A DNA stretch of 64,000 nucleotides from Candidatus Andeanibacterium colombiense (GTDB lineage Bacteria; Pseudomonadota; Alphaproteobacteria; Sphingomonadales; Sphingomonadaceae). The translations under genes and the position numbers were made by a program. The notes under the pieces were generated by a model. That model made no database searches and was not told the origin of the DNA. It saw only the letters and a program-made list of their open reading frames with translations. The stretch spans positions 1,922,001 through 1,986,000 of the forward strand of contig CP119316.1 of assembly GCA_029202985.1 (NCBI GenBank). Reading direction: 5' to 3'. Below are positions 50,135-58,925 of this stretch, one piece after another (within the stretch, counting starts at the first letter, position 1; each line of letters starts with the position of its first letter).

Positions 50135-50230
50135 CGAGACTCGCTCCTGCCGTATCAGCGCGAGGTGTGGCGAGCGGCAAAGGGACGGTCAAGCGCTCGA
50201 CTTGCGCGCCAAAGTTACTAAGGCGAGGAA

Positions 50231-52036
50231 ATGGCTGCCCGCGAACCCTTTGTCCTGTTCGACGATGCGCGCGAAGAAGGCGCGAACGACGCGCAACTGT
50301 TCGAGAACCCGCGCGAAATCTTCATTGCCCACCGGCCCGACGAGGTCGCCGAAGTGCTGGCGGCCGCCGACGCGGCCCGGCGCGCGAGCGGCGGGACGCT
50401 GGCGGGTTACCTGGCCTACGAGGCCGGGCTGGCGCTCGAACCGCGGCTGCTGCCGCTGGCCGACACGCGCAGCGGCGGGGCCGGGCCGCTGGTGTGGCTG
50501 GCGCTGTTCGATCGGGCCGAGACGATCCCCGCGGCCGAAGTTCCGGCATGGCTGGAAGCGCACAAGGGCGAAGGAGCCGCGCCCTCGATCGGGCCGATGC
50601 AGCCGGAAATCTCGACCGGCGCCTATATCGAGGCGTTCGACACGCTGCAGGAAGCGATCCGCGCGGGCGATATCTACCAAGCCAATCTGACCATGCGCCT
50701 GACCGGCAGCACCCGCGGCGATCCGCTGGCACTCTATGCGGCGATCCGCCCGGCGGCGAAGGCCGGTTACGGCGGGGCGATCTTCGATGGATCGCACTGG
50801 CTGCTCAGCTTCAGCCCCGAACTGTTCTTCTCGCTCAAGGGCGATGCCGCGAAGACCAAGCCGATGAAAGGTACGCGTCCCCGTGGCCGCGATGCGGCAG
50901 AAGACGCGCGCCTCGCCGAGGAACTCTCCGCCTCGGTCAAGGACCGGGCCGAGAATCTGATGATCGTCGATCTGCTGCGCAACGATTTGTCGCGGGTCGC
51001 CGTGGCGGGGACCGTGAAGGTCGAGGATCCCTTCGCGATCGAGACTTATCCGACCGTCCACACGATGGTCTCGACCGTGCGCGCGCAATTGCAGCCGGGC
51101 AAGGGCGCGATGGACATGATCCGCGCGCTGTTTCCCTGCGGTTCGATCACCGGCGCGCCCAAGATCCGCGCGATGGAGCTGATCGACCGGGTCGAGCGCG
51201 ATGCGCGCGGCCCCTATTGCGGCGCGATCGGGTGGATCGACGGCCAGGGCGATTCGGCGTTCAACGTCGCGATCCGGACCTTGCGCGTGACCGAGGAGGA
51301 GAACGGCCGCGGCACTGCGGTGCTCGGCGTCGGCGGCGCGATCGTCGCCGACAGCACCGCGCTCGGCGAATGGCGCGAATGCCTGATCAAGGCGGATTTC
51401 GTGCGCCAGGCGGCCGCCGGCTTCGACCTGATCGAGACGATGGGTTTCGATCCAGACAGCGGCATCCCGCATCTCGAACGCCATCTCGAACGGATGACGG
51501 CGAGCGCGGCGGAACTCGGCTTTGCGTTCGACCGCCACGCGGCGCGCAACCAGATTCAGGCGCTGTGCTTCCAACTGGACCATCCGGCCAAATTGCGGCT
51601 GCTCCTGTCGCGCGGCGGTGCGACCACGCTCGAAACCGCGGCCCTGCCCGCGCCGGTCGAGGGTCCGATCGCCTGCGCCCTGGTACCGCTGCCGGTGGTG
51701 ACCGGCGACTGGCGCCTGCGGCACAAATCGACCGACCGCGCCTTCTACGAAATGGCGCTCGAAATCGGCAAGGACCAGGGCGCGGGCGAAGCGCTGCTGA
51801 TCCGCGACGACGGGTTGATCACCGAAGGCAGCTTCACCAGCCTGTTCGTCGAGCGTGGCGGTAAATTGCTGACCCCGCCGCTGCGGCTCGGCCTGCTCCC
51901 CGGCGTGCTGCGCGCCGCGCTGATTGCGGAAGGCCGCGCCGAGGAAGCCGAACTGCATGTCGCCGATCTCGCCGATGGCTTCCTCCTGGGCAATTCGGTG
52001 CGCGGGCTAATGCCGGCGAAGCTGCTGCACGCATGA
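50231..52036 (+). CDS. pabB: Aminodeoxychorismate synthase component I fused to aminodeoxychorismate lyase (PabB-PabC)
   Basis: 601 residues. Residues about 100-390 are the chorismate-using PabB domain: GDIYQANLTMRLTG, SFSPELFFSL, KPMKGTRPRGRDA, LLRNDLSRVAV and ALFPCGSITGAPKIRAMELI. From about 400 on is a PabC-like PLP lyase of the branched-chain aminotransferase fold, ending in LHVADLADGFLLGNSVRGLM. Together they make para-aminobenzoate for folate. The glutamine amidotransferase PabA is encoded elsewhere. The next gene overlaps the stop by 4 bases. Confidence 0.93.
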   Translation: MAAREPFVLFDDAREEGANDAQLFENPREIFIAHRPDEVAEVLAAADAARRASGGTLAGYLAYEAGLALEPRLLPLADTRSGGAGPLVWLALFDRAETIPAAEVPAWLEAHKGEGAAPSIGPMQPEISTGAYIEAFDTLQEAIRAGDIYQANLTMRLTGSTRGDPLALYAAIRPAAKAGYGGAIFDGSHWLLSFSPELFFSLKGDAAKTKPMKGTRPRGRDAAEDARLAEELSASVKDRAENLMIVDLLRNDLSRVAVAGTVKVEDPFAIETYPTVHTMVSTVRAQLQPGKGAMDMIRALFPCGSITGAPKIRAMELIDRVERDARGPYCGAIGWIDGQGDSAFNVAIRTLRVTEEENGRGTAVLGVGGAIVADSTALGEWRECLIKADFVRQAAAGFDLIETMGFDPDSGIPHLERHLERMTASAAELGFAFDRHAARNQIQALCFQLDHPAKLRLLLSRGGATTLETAALPAPVEGPIACALVPLPVVTGDWRLRHKSTDRAFYEMALEIGKDQGAGEALLIRDDGLITEGSFTSLFVERGGKLLTPPLRLGLLPGVLRAALIAEGRAEEAELHVADLADGFLLGNSVRGLMPAKLLHA

Positions 52037-53211
52037 CCTCGCCCCCCCATATCTCCGCGGCGCTCCGGCGCATCCAGCCCTCGCGCACCACCGCGATGAC
52101 GGACCGCGCGACCGAACTGCGCGAGCAGGGCCACGACATCATCTCGCTCTCGGTCGGCGAACCGGACTTCGCGACCCCGGCCAATGTGATCGAGGCGGCC
52201 AAGGCCGCGCTCGATGCGGGCGCGACCAAATACACCCCGGTCACCGGAACGATGCAGCTCAAGCGGGCCGCCGCGCTGCACTTCAAGCGCGACCTCGGAA
52301 TAGAGACCGATCCGTGGAACGTGATCGTCAGCGCGGGCGGCAAGCAGTCGATCTTCCACGCGCTGCTCGCGACGGTGAGCGAAGGCGACGAGGTGATCGT
52401 GCCGGCGCCGTGGTGGGTCAGCTATCCCGAAATCATCCGCTTCGCCGGCGGGCGGGTGGTGCCGCTGATCACCCATGCGAAAGACAATTTCCGCTTCACG
52501 CCGGGCGATTTCGAGGCGCTGATCACCCCGCGGACACAGTGGCTGATGCTCAACAGCCCGGGCAACCCGACCGGCGCCTATTACCCGGCCGGGATGCTGC
52601 GCGGGATCGGGGAAGTGCTGCGCCGCCATCCGCGAATCCTGGTCCTCTCCGACGACATCTACGCCCCGCTGAACTACACCGCCGAGCCGCATGCGACGCT
52701 GGCGAATCTCCGCCCCGACCTCGCGGATCGCATCTGCACCGTATCGGGCGTCTCCAAGAGCCACGCGATGACCGGTTTCCGCATCGGTGTCGCGACCGGG
52801 CCGAGCTGGCTCATCGCGGCGATGGGGCGGTTGCAGTCGCACAGTTCGGGCAATCCCGCCGCGGTCAGCCAGGCAGCCGCGGTCGAGGCCTTCGAAGGCC
52901 CGCAGGATTTCCTCGATGACTGGCGCGAACGCTTCCGCGCGCGCCGCGACATGGTGGTGAGCGCGATCAACGCGGTCCCCAGCCTCTCGACCCCGGTTCC
53001 CGACGGCGCCTTCTACTGCTTCATCGACGCCGCCCCGCTGATGGAGCGCTTCGGTGACGACGAGGGGTTGGCGATGCACCTGCTCGATCACGGCGTCGCG
53101 GTGGTCGCGGCTTCGGCGTTTGGTGGCAAAGACGGTTTCCGGATCAGCTTCGCGGCGGACGATGCGGTGCTGAAAGAAGCCGTCGCGCGCATCGCAAAGG
53201 CCCTCGCATGA
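52033..53211 (+). CDS. Class I aspartate-type aminotransferase
   Basis: 392 residues. PLP enzyme motifs: ISLSVGEPDFATPANV, NSPGNPTGAYY (Asn 178), LVLSDDIYAPLNY (Asp 207, Tyr 210), the Schiff-base Lys 242 in SGVSKSHAMTGFRIG, and the substrate Arg near the C-terminus (FRISFAADD). It transaminates aspartate or a related amino acid in the cytoplasm. It overlaps pabB and the pseudouridine synthase gene by 4 bases each. Confidence 0.93.
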   Translation: MTSPPHISAALRRIQPSRTTAMTDRATELREQGHDIISLSVGEPDFATPANVIEAAKAALDAGATKYTPVTGTMQLKRAAALHFKRDLGIETDPWNVIVSAGGKQSIFHALLATVSEGDEVIVPAPWWVSYPEIIRFAGGRVVPLITHAKDNFRFTPGDFEALITPRTQWLMLNSPGNPTGAYYPAGMLRGIGEVLRRHPRILVLSDDIYAPLNYTAEPHATLANLRPDLADRICTVSGVSKSHAMTGFRIGVATGPSWLIAAMGRLQSHSSGNPAAVSQAAAVEAFEGPQDFLDDWRERFRARRDMVVSAINAVPSLSTPVPDGAFYCFIDAAPLMERFGDDEGLAMHLLDHGVAVVAASAFGGKDGFRISFAADDAVLKEAVARIAKALA

Positions 53212-53873
53212 TCCCGATCCCGATCCTGTTCGAAGATGGCGAGGCGCTGGTGATCGACAAGCCCGGCGGCCTGCCGATCGAGCGCCCCCGCGCGGGCGGC
53301 CCGTCGCTGGAGGACCGGGTCGAGGAGCTGAAGCTCGGTTTCCAGCGCCCGCCGATGCCCGCCCACCGGCTCGATACCGACACGTCGGGCTGCCTGCTGT
53401 TCGCGCGCAATCCCAAGGCGCTCAAGCGCTTTTCCCGCGCCTTCGAGGAGCGCCTGGTCGAGAAGACCTATCTCGGGCTCGTCGCCGGCGAAGTGGCGGA
53501 AGAGGAAGGGACGATCGAACTCGCGCTCTCCAAGATCAGCAGCGCGGCGGACGGCTGGCGGATGATCCCGGCGAAGAAGGGCAAGCCTTCGATCACCCAT
53601 TGGCGGCGGATCGCGGTGCAGGGCGGGATCAGCCTGGTCCGCTTCCTTCCGGTAACCGGCAGGACCCACCAGATTCGCGTCCACGCGGTGGCCGGGCTCG
53701 GCTTCGCGCTGGTCGGCGATCCGGTCTACGGCCACGCCGATCCGCGCACGAAACGCACGATGCTGCACGCCTCGCGGCTCACGGTGCAGCGCGATGCCAA
53801 GCCGGCGATCGCCGCCTTCGCGCCGTTCCCGGCCGATTTCGCCGCATTCGGTTTCGCCGATCCCGATGAGTGA
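53208..53873 (+). CDS. RluA-family RNA pseudouridine synthase
   Basis: 221 residues. The catalytic Asp 56 lies in PAHRLDTDTSGCLLFARNP, followed by KTYLGLVAGEV and TGRTHQIRVHAVAGLG, all RluA-type. It lacks an S4 RNA-binding domain. It isomerises uridine in rRNA or tRNA. The C-terminus overlaps the arfB start by 8 bases. Confidence 0.93.
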   Translation: MIPIPILFEDGEALVIDKPGGLPIERPRAGGPSLEDRVEELKLGFQRPPMPAHRLDTDTSGCLLFARNPKALKRFSRAFEERLVEKTYLGLVAGEVAEEEGTIELALSKISSAADGWRMIPAKKGKPSITHWRRIAVQGGISLVRFLPVTGRTHQIRVHAVAGLGFALVGDPVYGHADPRTKRTMLHASRLTVQRDAKPAIAAFAPFPADFAAFGFADPDE

Positions 53874-54276
53874 CGGCGATCTGGCCGCCCGCGCGCTGGC
53901 GCTGGCCGAGGAGAGCTTCATCGCCTCGTCCGGCCCGGGCGGCCAGAACGTCAACAAGGTCGCGACCGCGGTCCAATTGCGGATTGACGTGTTCGCCTTG
54001 CGACTCGAGCCAGCGGTGTTCCACCGCCTGAAAGCCCTCGCCGGCAGCCGGATGAACGCGCGGGGCGAGATCGTGCTGACCGCGCGCAACCACCGCACGC
54101 AGGAAGCGAATCGCGTCGATGCGCGCACGCGTCTGACCGAGATGCTTGAGGAAGCGCAGCGCGAGCCCAAGAAACGCGCGAAGATCCGCCTCAACCGCGT
54201 GGGCAAGGAAGCGCGGCTGCAATCGAAGAAGAAGCACGGCACGACCAAGGCCAATCGCGGCAAGGTCGACTGGTAG
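53866..54276 (+). CDS. arfB: Alternative ribosome-rescue factor ArfB (YaeJ)
   Basis: 136 residues from the ATG at 53866. The release-factor GGQ motif is at residues 25-27 (IASSGPGGQNVNKVATAVQL), and the tail is strongly basic (RLQSKKKHGTTKANRGKVDW), which lets the protein enter the empty mRNA channel of stalled ribosomes and hydrolyse peptidyl-tRNA. It lacks the codon-recognition domain of RF1/RF2, as expected for ArfB. Confidence 0.94.
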   Translation: MSDGDLAARALALAEESFIASSGPGGQNVNKVATAVQLRIDVFALRLEPAVFHRLKALAGSRMNARGEIVLTARNHRTQEANRVDARTRLTEMLEEAQREPKKRAKIRLNRVGKEARLQSKKKHGTTKANRGKVDW

Positions 54277-54391
54277 GACGCTTGACTTTTCGGCCCCTCT
54301 GACGCATTGGCCGCGCCCTGTGAGGGCGGCGTGCGATGCGCCGCTTTGTTGTTTGGCCGCCAGGCCTAACCGAAAGACCTAGGAAAACGCC

Positions 54392-54559
54392 ATGGCGAAG
54401 CCTGCAACCGTCAAGATCAAGCTGGTCTCCACCGCCGACACCGGCTTCTTCTACGTGACCAAGAAGAATCCGCGCAACACGACCGAGAAGATGAGCTTCC
54501 GCAAGTACGACCCGGTCGTGCGCAAGCACGTCGAGTTCAAGGAAGCCAAGATCAAGTAA
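54392..54559 (+). CDS. rpmG: 50S ribosomal protein L33
   Basis: 55 residues: MAKPATVKIKLVSTADTGFF, YVTKKNPRNTTEKMSFRKYD, then PVVRKHVEFKEAKIK. This is full-length L33 of the zinc-free type, since it lacks the two Cys-x2-Cys motifs. The start follows an AGGAAA ribosome-binding site. It belongs near the ribosomal E site. It is a single gene between arfB and the LolA-like gene. Confidence 0.97.
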   Translation: MAKPATVKIKLVSTADTGFFYVTKKNPRNTTEKMSFRKYDPVVRKHVEFKEAKIK

Positions 54560-54566
54560 GCTTGAT

Positions 54567-54605
54567 CGGTCCCGGTCAAGGCCGGGGCCAGGACCGGGAT
54601 CGTTT
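54567..54605 (+). terminator. Possible rpmG terminator
   Basis: Near-perfect inverted repeat (CGGTCCCGGTC at 54567-54577, GACCGGGATCG at 54592-54602) 8 bases after the rpmG stop, followed by only three T residues. A weak intrinsic terminator is plausible. Confidence 0.45.
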
Positions 54606-54648
54606 CCGGTTAACGGCGAGTTCAATGCTCCGCTATAAAGAGCGAGGC

Positions 54649-55311
54649 ATGATGAAGACATTCTCCCGATCGATCCTGCGCCCGGTTCTTGCCGGCGCGC
54701 TGCTTGTGGCCCTGCCCGCGGGCCTGCTGGCGCCTGCGGCACCCGCGCTCGCGGCTTCGGCCGACCCGCGCTTCGACCAGGCGGTTGCCGCGCTGCGCGG
54801 CATCTCCACCCTGCGCGCCAATTTCACCCAGACCGACCAGAACGGCCAGCGGGTCAACGGCGTGCTCAGCCTGAAGCAACCGGGGAAGATCCGCTTCGAA
54901 TATGAAAAGGGGGCCAACCTCCTGATAGTAGGCAACGGCAGCTCGCTGACGATGATCGATTACGAGGTGAACCAGGTCCAGCGCTGGCCGATCAAGAGTT
55001 CTCCGCTCGGCGCGCTGCTCGATCCAAGCCGCGACGTCGCCAGGTTCGGCCGGGTCGTGCCGACCTCGAACCCCGACGTGATCAGCATCGAGGTGAAAGA
55101 CCCGAAGAAGCCCGAATACGGCGTGATCACCCTGATCATGGTCAGGAACGGCTCGGCGCCCGGCGGCTACGAGCTTGCCAGCTGGGTCGCGCTCGATTCG
55201 CAGAACCAGCGGACCACGGTGCGCCTTTCGGGCCATCGCTATGGAGTCGCGATCCCCGATTCGACATTCAGGTATGTCGACCCGCGCGTCACGACTCATC
55301 GCACCGGCTAA
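54649..55311 (+). CDS. LolA-like outer-membrane lipoprotein carrier protein
   Basis: 220 residues from the ATG at 54649 (or 54652). Signal peptide with a long hydrophobic core (LAGALLVALPAGLLAPAAPA, cleavage about residue 35). The LolA fold is seen in FDQAVAALRGISTLRANFTQ, then GVLSLKQPGKIRFEYEKGAN, then SSLTMIDYEVNQVQRWPI. It carries lipoproteins through the periplasm from LolCDE to the outer membrane, or is the related outer-membrane-lipoprotein-sorting type. Confidence 0.9.
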   Translation: MMKTFSRSILRPVLAGALLVALPAGLLAPAAPALAASADPRFDQAVAALRGISTLRANFTQTDQNGQRVNGVLSLKQPGKIRFEYEKGANLLIVGNGSSLTMIDYEVNQVQRWPIKSSPLGALLDPSRDVARFGRVVPTSNPDVISIEVKDPKKPEYGVITLIMVRNGSAPGGYELASWVALDSQNQRTTVRLSGHRYGVAIPDSTFRYVDPRVTTHRTG

Positions 55312-55329
55312 ACGGCTCGGCAGCCGTTT
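55310..55329 (+). terminator. Hairpin at the end of the LolA-like gene
   Basis: AAACGGCT-CGGC-AGCCGTTT, a perfect 8-bp stem with a four-base loop beginning at the stop codon and ending in TTT. A short intrinsic terminator is likely. Confidence 0.6.
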
Positions 55330-55339
55330 GCCCGGGTGA

Positions 55340-55526
55340 TGCGATGAGCTGCTGCAATCCGTTCATTCAGCAGAAATCAGCGGGGCGGTAGAACTGTTCT
55401 TGCAAGACGGAGCGAGGAGGGTTTCCCCCCTGTTGCCCTTCCTCCGCTGAACAACCCGCCTTGCACAAGCGTGACGAACGCTCAAACGGAACCCCTGTCC
55501 CAATGCCCCCGGGACAGGGGTTTTTT
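55340..55526 (+). ncRNA. Candidate structured small RNA with its own terminator
   Basis: A 186-base stretch without a plus-strand coding frame folds, by inspection, into a long interrupted hairpin: TTGCAAGACGG and AGCGAGGAGGG (55400-55421) pair with CCCTTCCTCCGCT and CCGCCTTGCACAA (55436-55468), leaving an internal bulge GAACAA. It ends at a strong intrinsic terminator (55491-55526). Length and rod shape with a central bulge resemble 6S RNA, but I cannot confirm that by eye. Confidence 0.4.
55491..55526 (+). terminator. Strong intrinsic terminator
   Basis: ACCCCTGTCCC pairs with GGGACAGGGGT across a short loop and is followed by TTTTTT. No coding gene on the plus strand ends just before it, which supports a non-coding transcript upstream. 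Confidence 0.88.
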
Positions 55527-55593
55527 GTTGGATAGCACCCCCCCGCTGCGACTACCCCCCCCCGAACAAGTCCGTGGCAGGCAAGTCTCGCTT

Positions 55594-55614
55594 CCCTCCC
55601 GCTTGCGGGAGGGG
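55594..55614. repeat. GC-rich palindrome before xthA
   Basis: CCCTCCCGC-TTGC-GGGAGGG-type hairpin followed by a G-rich run, of the kind scattered between genes in many proteobacteria. It lies in the xthA upstream region. Confidence 0.55.
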
Positions 55615-55673
55615 GGTAGGGGGTGGGCATGCGGCCTTGCCGGGTTTGGCCTTCCCCCCTATCTCCCCGCTCC

Positions 55674-56468
55674 ATGGTCAAGATCGCCTCGTGGAACATC
55701 AATTCGGTGCGCCTGCGCATGCCGATCGTCGAACGCTTTCTCGCCGAGGAAACGCCCGACGTGCTGTGCCTGCAGGAGATCAAGACGATCGAACAGACCT
55801 TCCCGCACAAGGCCTTCGCCGAGCTCGGCTATACCCATCAGGTGATCCACGGGCAGAAGGGGTATCACGGGGTCGCGACGGTCAGCCGGATTCCGCTGAG
55901 GGAGTTCTCGCGCCACGACTGGCAGGACAATGGCGAGGCCCGCCATGTCGGGGTCGAGCTGCTCGGACCCGGACAGGGGATGATCCTCGAGAACGTCTAT
56001 GTCCCGGCCGGCGGCGACGAGCCCGACCGCACGATCAATTTGAAGTTCGGCCAGAAGCTCGATTTCCTTGAACGCATGACCCGCTGGGCCGACATGGTCG
56101 ACCGGCCGACCCTGATCGTCGGCGATTTCAACATCGCCCCGCTCGAATCCGATGTGTGGAACCACAAGCAGCTGCTCAAGGTCGTCAGCCACACCCCGAT
56201 CGAAATCGAGACGCTGCAGCGCTTCAAGGATGCGCACGGCTGGATCGACATCGGGCGCGAGCACATCCAGGCGCCCGAGCGCTATTTCAGCTGGTGGAGT
56301 TATCGCAACAAGGACCGCCACGTCGCGGATCGCGGCCGCCGGCTCGACCACATGTGGGCCTCACCGGAGCTGGCCCGGCAATCCGTCGCCCACTCGGTCC
56401 ACGAAGGCGCGCGCGACTGGACCCAGCCGAGCGACCATGTGCCGCTGGTGACGGAGTTTGCGCTCTGA
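55674..56468 (+). CDS. xthA: Exodeoxyribonuclease III
   Basis: 264 residues from the ATG at 55674. Motifs of the Xth/APE1 family: VKIASWNINSVRLR, VLCLQEIKTIE (Glu 35, metal), LIVGDFNIAPLESDVWNH (catalytic Asp/Asn), RLDHMWASPEL and PSDHVPLVTEF (Asp-His). It cuts DNA at abasic sites and removes 3' blocks in base-excision repair. The stop overlaps the probable CTG start of ribA. Confidence 0.95.
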   Translation: MVKIASWNINSVRLRMPIVERFLAEETPDVLCLQEIKTIEQTFPHKAFAELGYTHQVIHGQKGYHGVATVSRIPLREFSRHDWQDNGEARHVGVELLGPGQGMILENVYVPAGGDEPDRTINLKFGQKLDFLERMTRWADMVDRPTLIVGDFNIAPLESDVWNHKQLLKVVSHTPIEIETLQRFKDAHGWIDIGREHIQAPERYFSWWSYRNKDRHVADRGRRLDHMWASPELARQSVAHSVHEGARDWTQPSDHVPLVTEFAL

Positions 56469-57526
56469 CGCGCAGTTCGCCTCCACGCCGGGCGGCGCAG
56501 GCGGTCGATGCGCTGCGGCATGGCTGGCCGCTGGCGGTCTCCGGTGCCCCGGCGCTGCTGCCGGTCGAGACCGGTGTGGCACCCGGCGCGCGGTCGCGGC
56601 TGATGCTGATCTCCGCGGCGCGCGCGGCGACCCTCAAGCTCGCCAACCAGCGCGAGGCGGCCGAGCCGCATGCGCCCGTGCTGATCCGCGCGCCGGAGGA
56701 TTTCGACCTCGCCTCGGCGCGGGTGATCGCCGATCCCTCGCTCGACCTGTCGGCCCCGCTCAAGGGCCCGTTCGCCGCCGAGCCGCTGCCCTGGCGCGAA
56801 GCCGCGGGTGCGGCGCTGGAACTGGCACGGATCGCCGGCATCCTTCCGGCCTTCCTGGTCGATCCGGCCAATGCGGGCGAGGCGGTGCCGCTTGAACCGG
56901 GCGACGTCGCGACGCTGGAGGAGAATGCGCGGCTGATCGTCTCGACCCGCGCGCGCCTGCCGGTATCGGCCAATGACGAAGCCGAGATCGTCGCCTTCCG
57001 CAGCGCCGACGATCTGCGCGAGCATGTCGCGCTGGTGCTCGGCGATCCGGGCGCGGGTCCGCCGCTCGTGCGGCTCCATTCGGAATGCCTGACCGGCGAC
57101 GTGCTCGGCAGCCTCAAATGCGATTGCGGGCCGCAGCTCGACGCGGCGCTCGCCGCGCTGAGTGAGGAGGCGAAGGCCGGGGGCTGGGGCGTATTGCTCT
57201 ATCTGCGCCAGGAGGGCCGCGGGATCGGGCTGATCAACAAATTGCGCGCGTACCGCCTGCAGGACCACGGGTTCGACACGCTCGAGGCCAACCGCCGGCT
57301 CGGTTTTCCCGAAGAAGCGCGCGACTTCGCCATTGCCGCGCGGATGCTCAAGCTGCTCGGGGTCGGCTCCGTCCGGCTGATGACGAACAACCCGGAAAAA
57401 GTCGCGGTGCTGGAAGCGGCCGGGGTCGAGGTCGCCGAACGCGTTCCGCACCAGCTCCCGGCCAATCCGCACAACCACCGTTACCTCGCGACCAAGCGCG
57501 ATGCGGCGGGGCACTTCCTGACCTAG
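56465..57526 (+). CDS. ribA: GTP cyclohydrolase II, probable CTG start
   Basis: 353 residues if begun at the CTG at 56465. Residues about 160-350 are the RibA domain: zinc ligands Cys 208, Cys 219 and Cys 221 (ECLTGDVLGSLKCDCGPQ), LYLRQEGRGIGLINKLRAY, and MTNNPEKVAVLEAAGVEV. It opens GTP in the first step of riboflavin synthesis. The N-terminal about 155 residues are a degenerate RibB-like extension. No in-frame ATG exists until 56605, which would delete conserved sequence; no GTG or TTG precedes residue 15. CTG overlaps the xthA stop (CTGA), where neighbours use ATGA. Confidence 0.92.
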   Translation: MTRSSPPRRAAQAVDALRHGWPLAVSGAPALLPVETGVAPGARSRLMLISAARAATLKLANQREAAEPHAPVLIRAPEDFDLASARVIADPSLDLSAPLKGPFAAEPLPWREAAGAALELARIAGILPAFLVDPANAGEAVPLEPGDVATLEENARLIVSTRARLPVSANDEAEIVAFRSADDLREHVALVLGDPGAGPPLVRLHSECLTGDVLGSLKCDCGPQLDAALAALSEEAKAGGWGVLLYLRQEGRGIGLINKLRAYRLQDHGFDTLEANRRLGFPEEARDFAIAARMLKLLGVGSVRLMTNNPEKVAVLEAAGVEVAERVPHQLPANPHNHRYLATKRDAAGHFLT

Positions 57527-57529
57527 TAC

Positions 57530-58495
57530 TCAGCGCTTTTCGAAGCGCTTGATGCCTTGGCCGAGCTTGTTTTCGCCGACCGCGAGCTTGTCGCCGGTCC
57601 AGTCCGCGACGAAGGTCGTCGGGTTGGCCTTGGGCGCCAGCCGCGCATCGTTCCCGGCGATCTGGAGGCCGTCCGAGCTGTGGCGGCGTTCTTCCGCGCC
57701 GACCGCGATCAGGGCGGAGTAGTTCTCCTTGTTGGTGCCCTGCACGAACCAGTTGTTGGTGATCTGGCCGGTCGAGCCTGCGGGCAGGTCGATCATGTAG
57801 TTGGTCCCGCGCCCGCCGGTATCGTCGAAGCTGGACGAGGCGATGTTCACCCGTGCGGCGCGCGCCTTGACGTAATGCCCGCCGCGGCCCTGTTCGAAGC
57901 GGCTGCGGGTCACGCGCAATTGGCCGTAACCGCCGATATAGACCGAATGGGCGCAGCCCCCGCCGCCTTCGCAAGTGCCGAGGCGGGTGAAGGTCGATTT
58001 GTCGATCACGATCCGGCCGTTCGGGTCCTCGGCCGAAAGGATGCCTTCCTGGCTGTCGCGGAACCAGCTCTGCGCCACGGTCAGGTCGCCATGCTCCAGC
58101 CGGATGCCGGCGCCGTTGAAATCGGGCACCTGCATGTTCTGGAACACCAGGCCGGAAACGCTTGCCGAGCGGCCGCGCAGCACCAGCGCCGCCTTGCCTT
58201 CGCAGGTCACCCCGTCGAACACCGCCTTGCCCGGTTCGGCCGCGAGATAGGTCACGTCGCCGGCGCTCTGGACCGCGCAATCGGAATGAAGCCCGGGAGA
58301 CACCGCGATCGAGCCCTTGCCGCTCCCGATCGCGTCGACCGCCTGCTGCAGGCTGCCATAGAAGCGGCCGGTCTCGACGATTTTGTAGGGCGGGGCGCCC
58401 GCCTGGGCCGAGAGCGGGCCATCCGACGTGGCGATCGCCGCGACGGTGCAGGCAAGCCAGGGCATGGCGAGCAGGATGCGAATGCGCGTGTTCAT
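57530..58495 (-). CDS. Secreted right-handed beta-helix protein
   Basis: 321 residues. Signal peptide (ILLAMPWLACTVAAIATS). The rest shows repeating short beta-strand units typical of parallel beta-helix proteins: ASVSGLVFQNMQVPDFNGAG, DLTVAQSWFRDSQEGILSAE, LRVTRSRFEQGRGGHYVKAR and QITNNWFVQGTNKENYS. Such proteins are often polysaccharide lyases or surface proteins; no catalytic set can be assigned. It converges on ribA with a 3-bp gap. Confidence 0.85.
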   Translation of the reverse strand: MNTRIRILLAMPWLACTVAAIATSDGPLSAQAGAPPYKIVETGRFYGSLQQAVDAIGSGKGSIAVSPGLHSDCAVQSAGDVTYLAAEPGKAVFDGVTCEGKAALVLRGRSASVSGLVFQNMQVPDFNGAGIRLEHGDLTVAQSWFRDSQEGILSAEDPNGRIVIDKSTFTRLGTCEGGGGCAHSVYIGGYGQLRVTRSRFEQGRGGHYVKARAARVNIASSSFDDTGGRGTNYMIDLPAGSTGQITNNWFVQGTNKENYSALIAVGAEERRHSSDGLQIAGNDARLAPKANPTTFVADWTGDKLAVGENKLGQGIKRFEKR

Positions 58496-58550
58496 GGGCG
58501 CGGGGTTAACAGGAGTCGGTTAAGGACCGGCTAACCTCGATAATCGGCGC

Positions 58551-58652
58551 TCACTGCGGGAACAGCGCCAGCAGCAGGCCGGAAAGCGCGAAAAACTGGC
58601 TCAGGCCGAGGAACGGCGGCAGAACCGGCATGAAGGGATGAACTGCCGGCAT
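58551..58652 (-). CDS. Small hydrophobic protein of 33 residues
   Basis: The frame from the ATG at 58652 (MPAVHPFMPVLPPFLGLSQF then FALSGLLLALFPQ) is a Pro-rich start plus one membrane-length hydrophobic segment. It begins 3 bases after the preceding gene stop and has AAGGA 8 bases upstream. The coupling and composition support a real small membrane protein. Confidence 0.5.
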   Translation of the reverse strand: MPAVHPFMPVLPPFLGLSQFFALSGLLLALFPQ

Positions 58653-58655
58653 GGC

Positions 58656-58925
58656 TCAATCCTTCTCGCCCCAGCGCCAGCGCCAGCCGCCCCGCGTGTG
58701 CTTGCGGGTGATGACGATCAGCGCCCAGGTACCGAGCAGCAGCGCGACCAGACCGACGCCCAGCGCGATCGGCCCGAGGAAAATCGCCGCGACTCCCGGG
58801 GCGATCGCGATCGCCAGGTAGATGCCGAGCACCGCCCAGCCCTGCCACGCGATCGGGAGGTCCGCGCCGTAGCCATAGCGCTTGGGCGCGAACCAATCGC
58901 CGTCCTCGAACAGCCAGTGAAACAT
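58656..58925 (-). CDS. Small membrane protein
   Basis: 89 residues from the ATG at 58925, which overlaps the upstream stop by one base (TGATG). One or two membrane helices (WAVLGIYLAIAIAPGVAAIF and LGVGLVALLLGTWALIVI), with a basic/aromatic C-terminus RGGWRWRWGEKD. No family recognised. Part of the SPFH operon. Confidence 0.75.
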   Translation of the reverse strand: MFHWLFEDGDWFAPKRYGYGADLPIAWQGWAVLGIYLAIAIAPGVAAIFLGPIALGVGLVALLLGTWALIVITRKHTRGGWRWRWGEKD

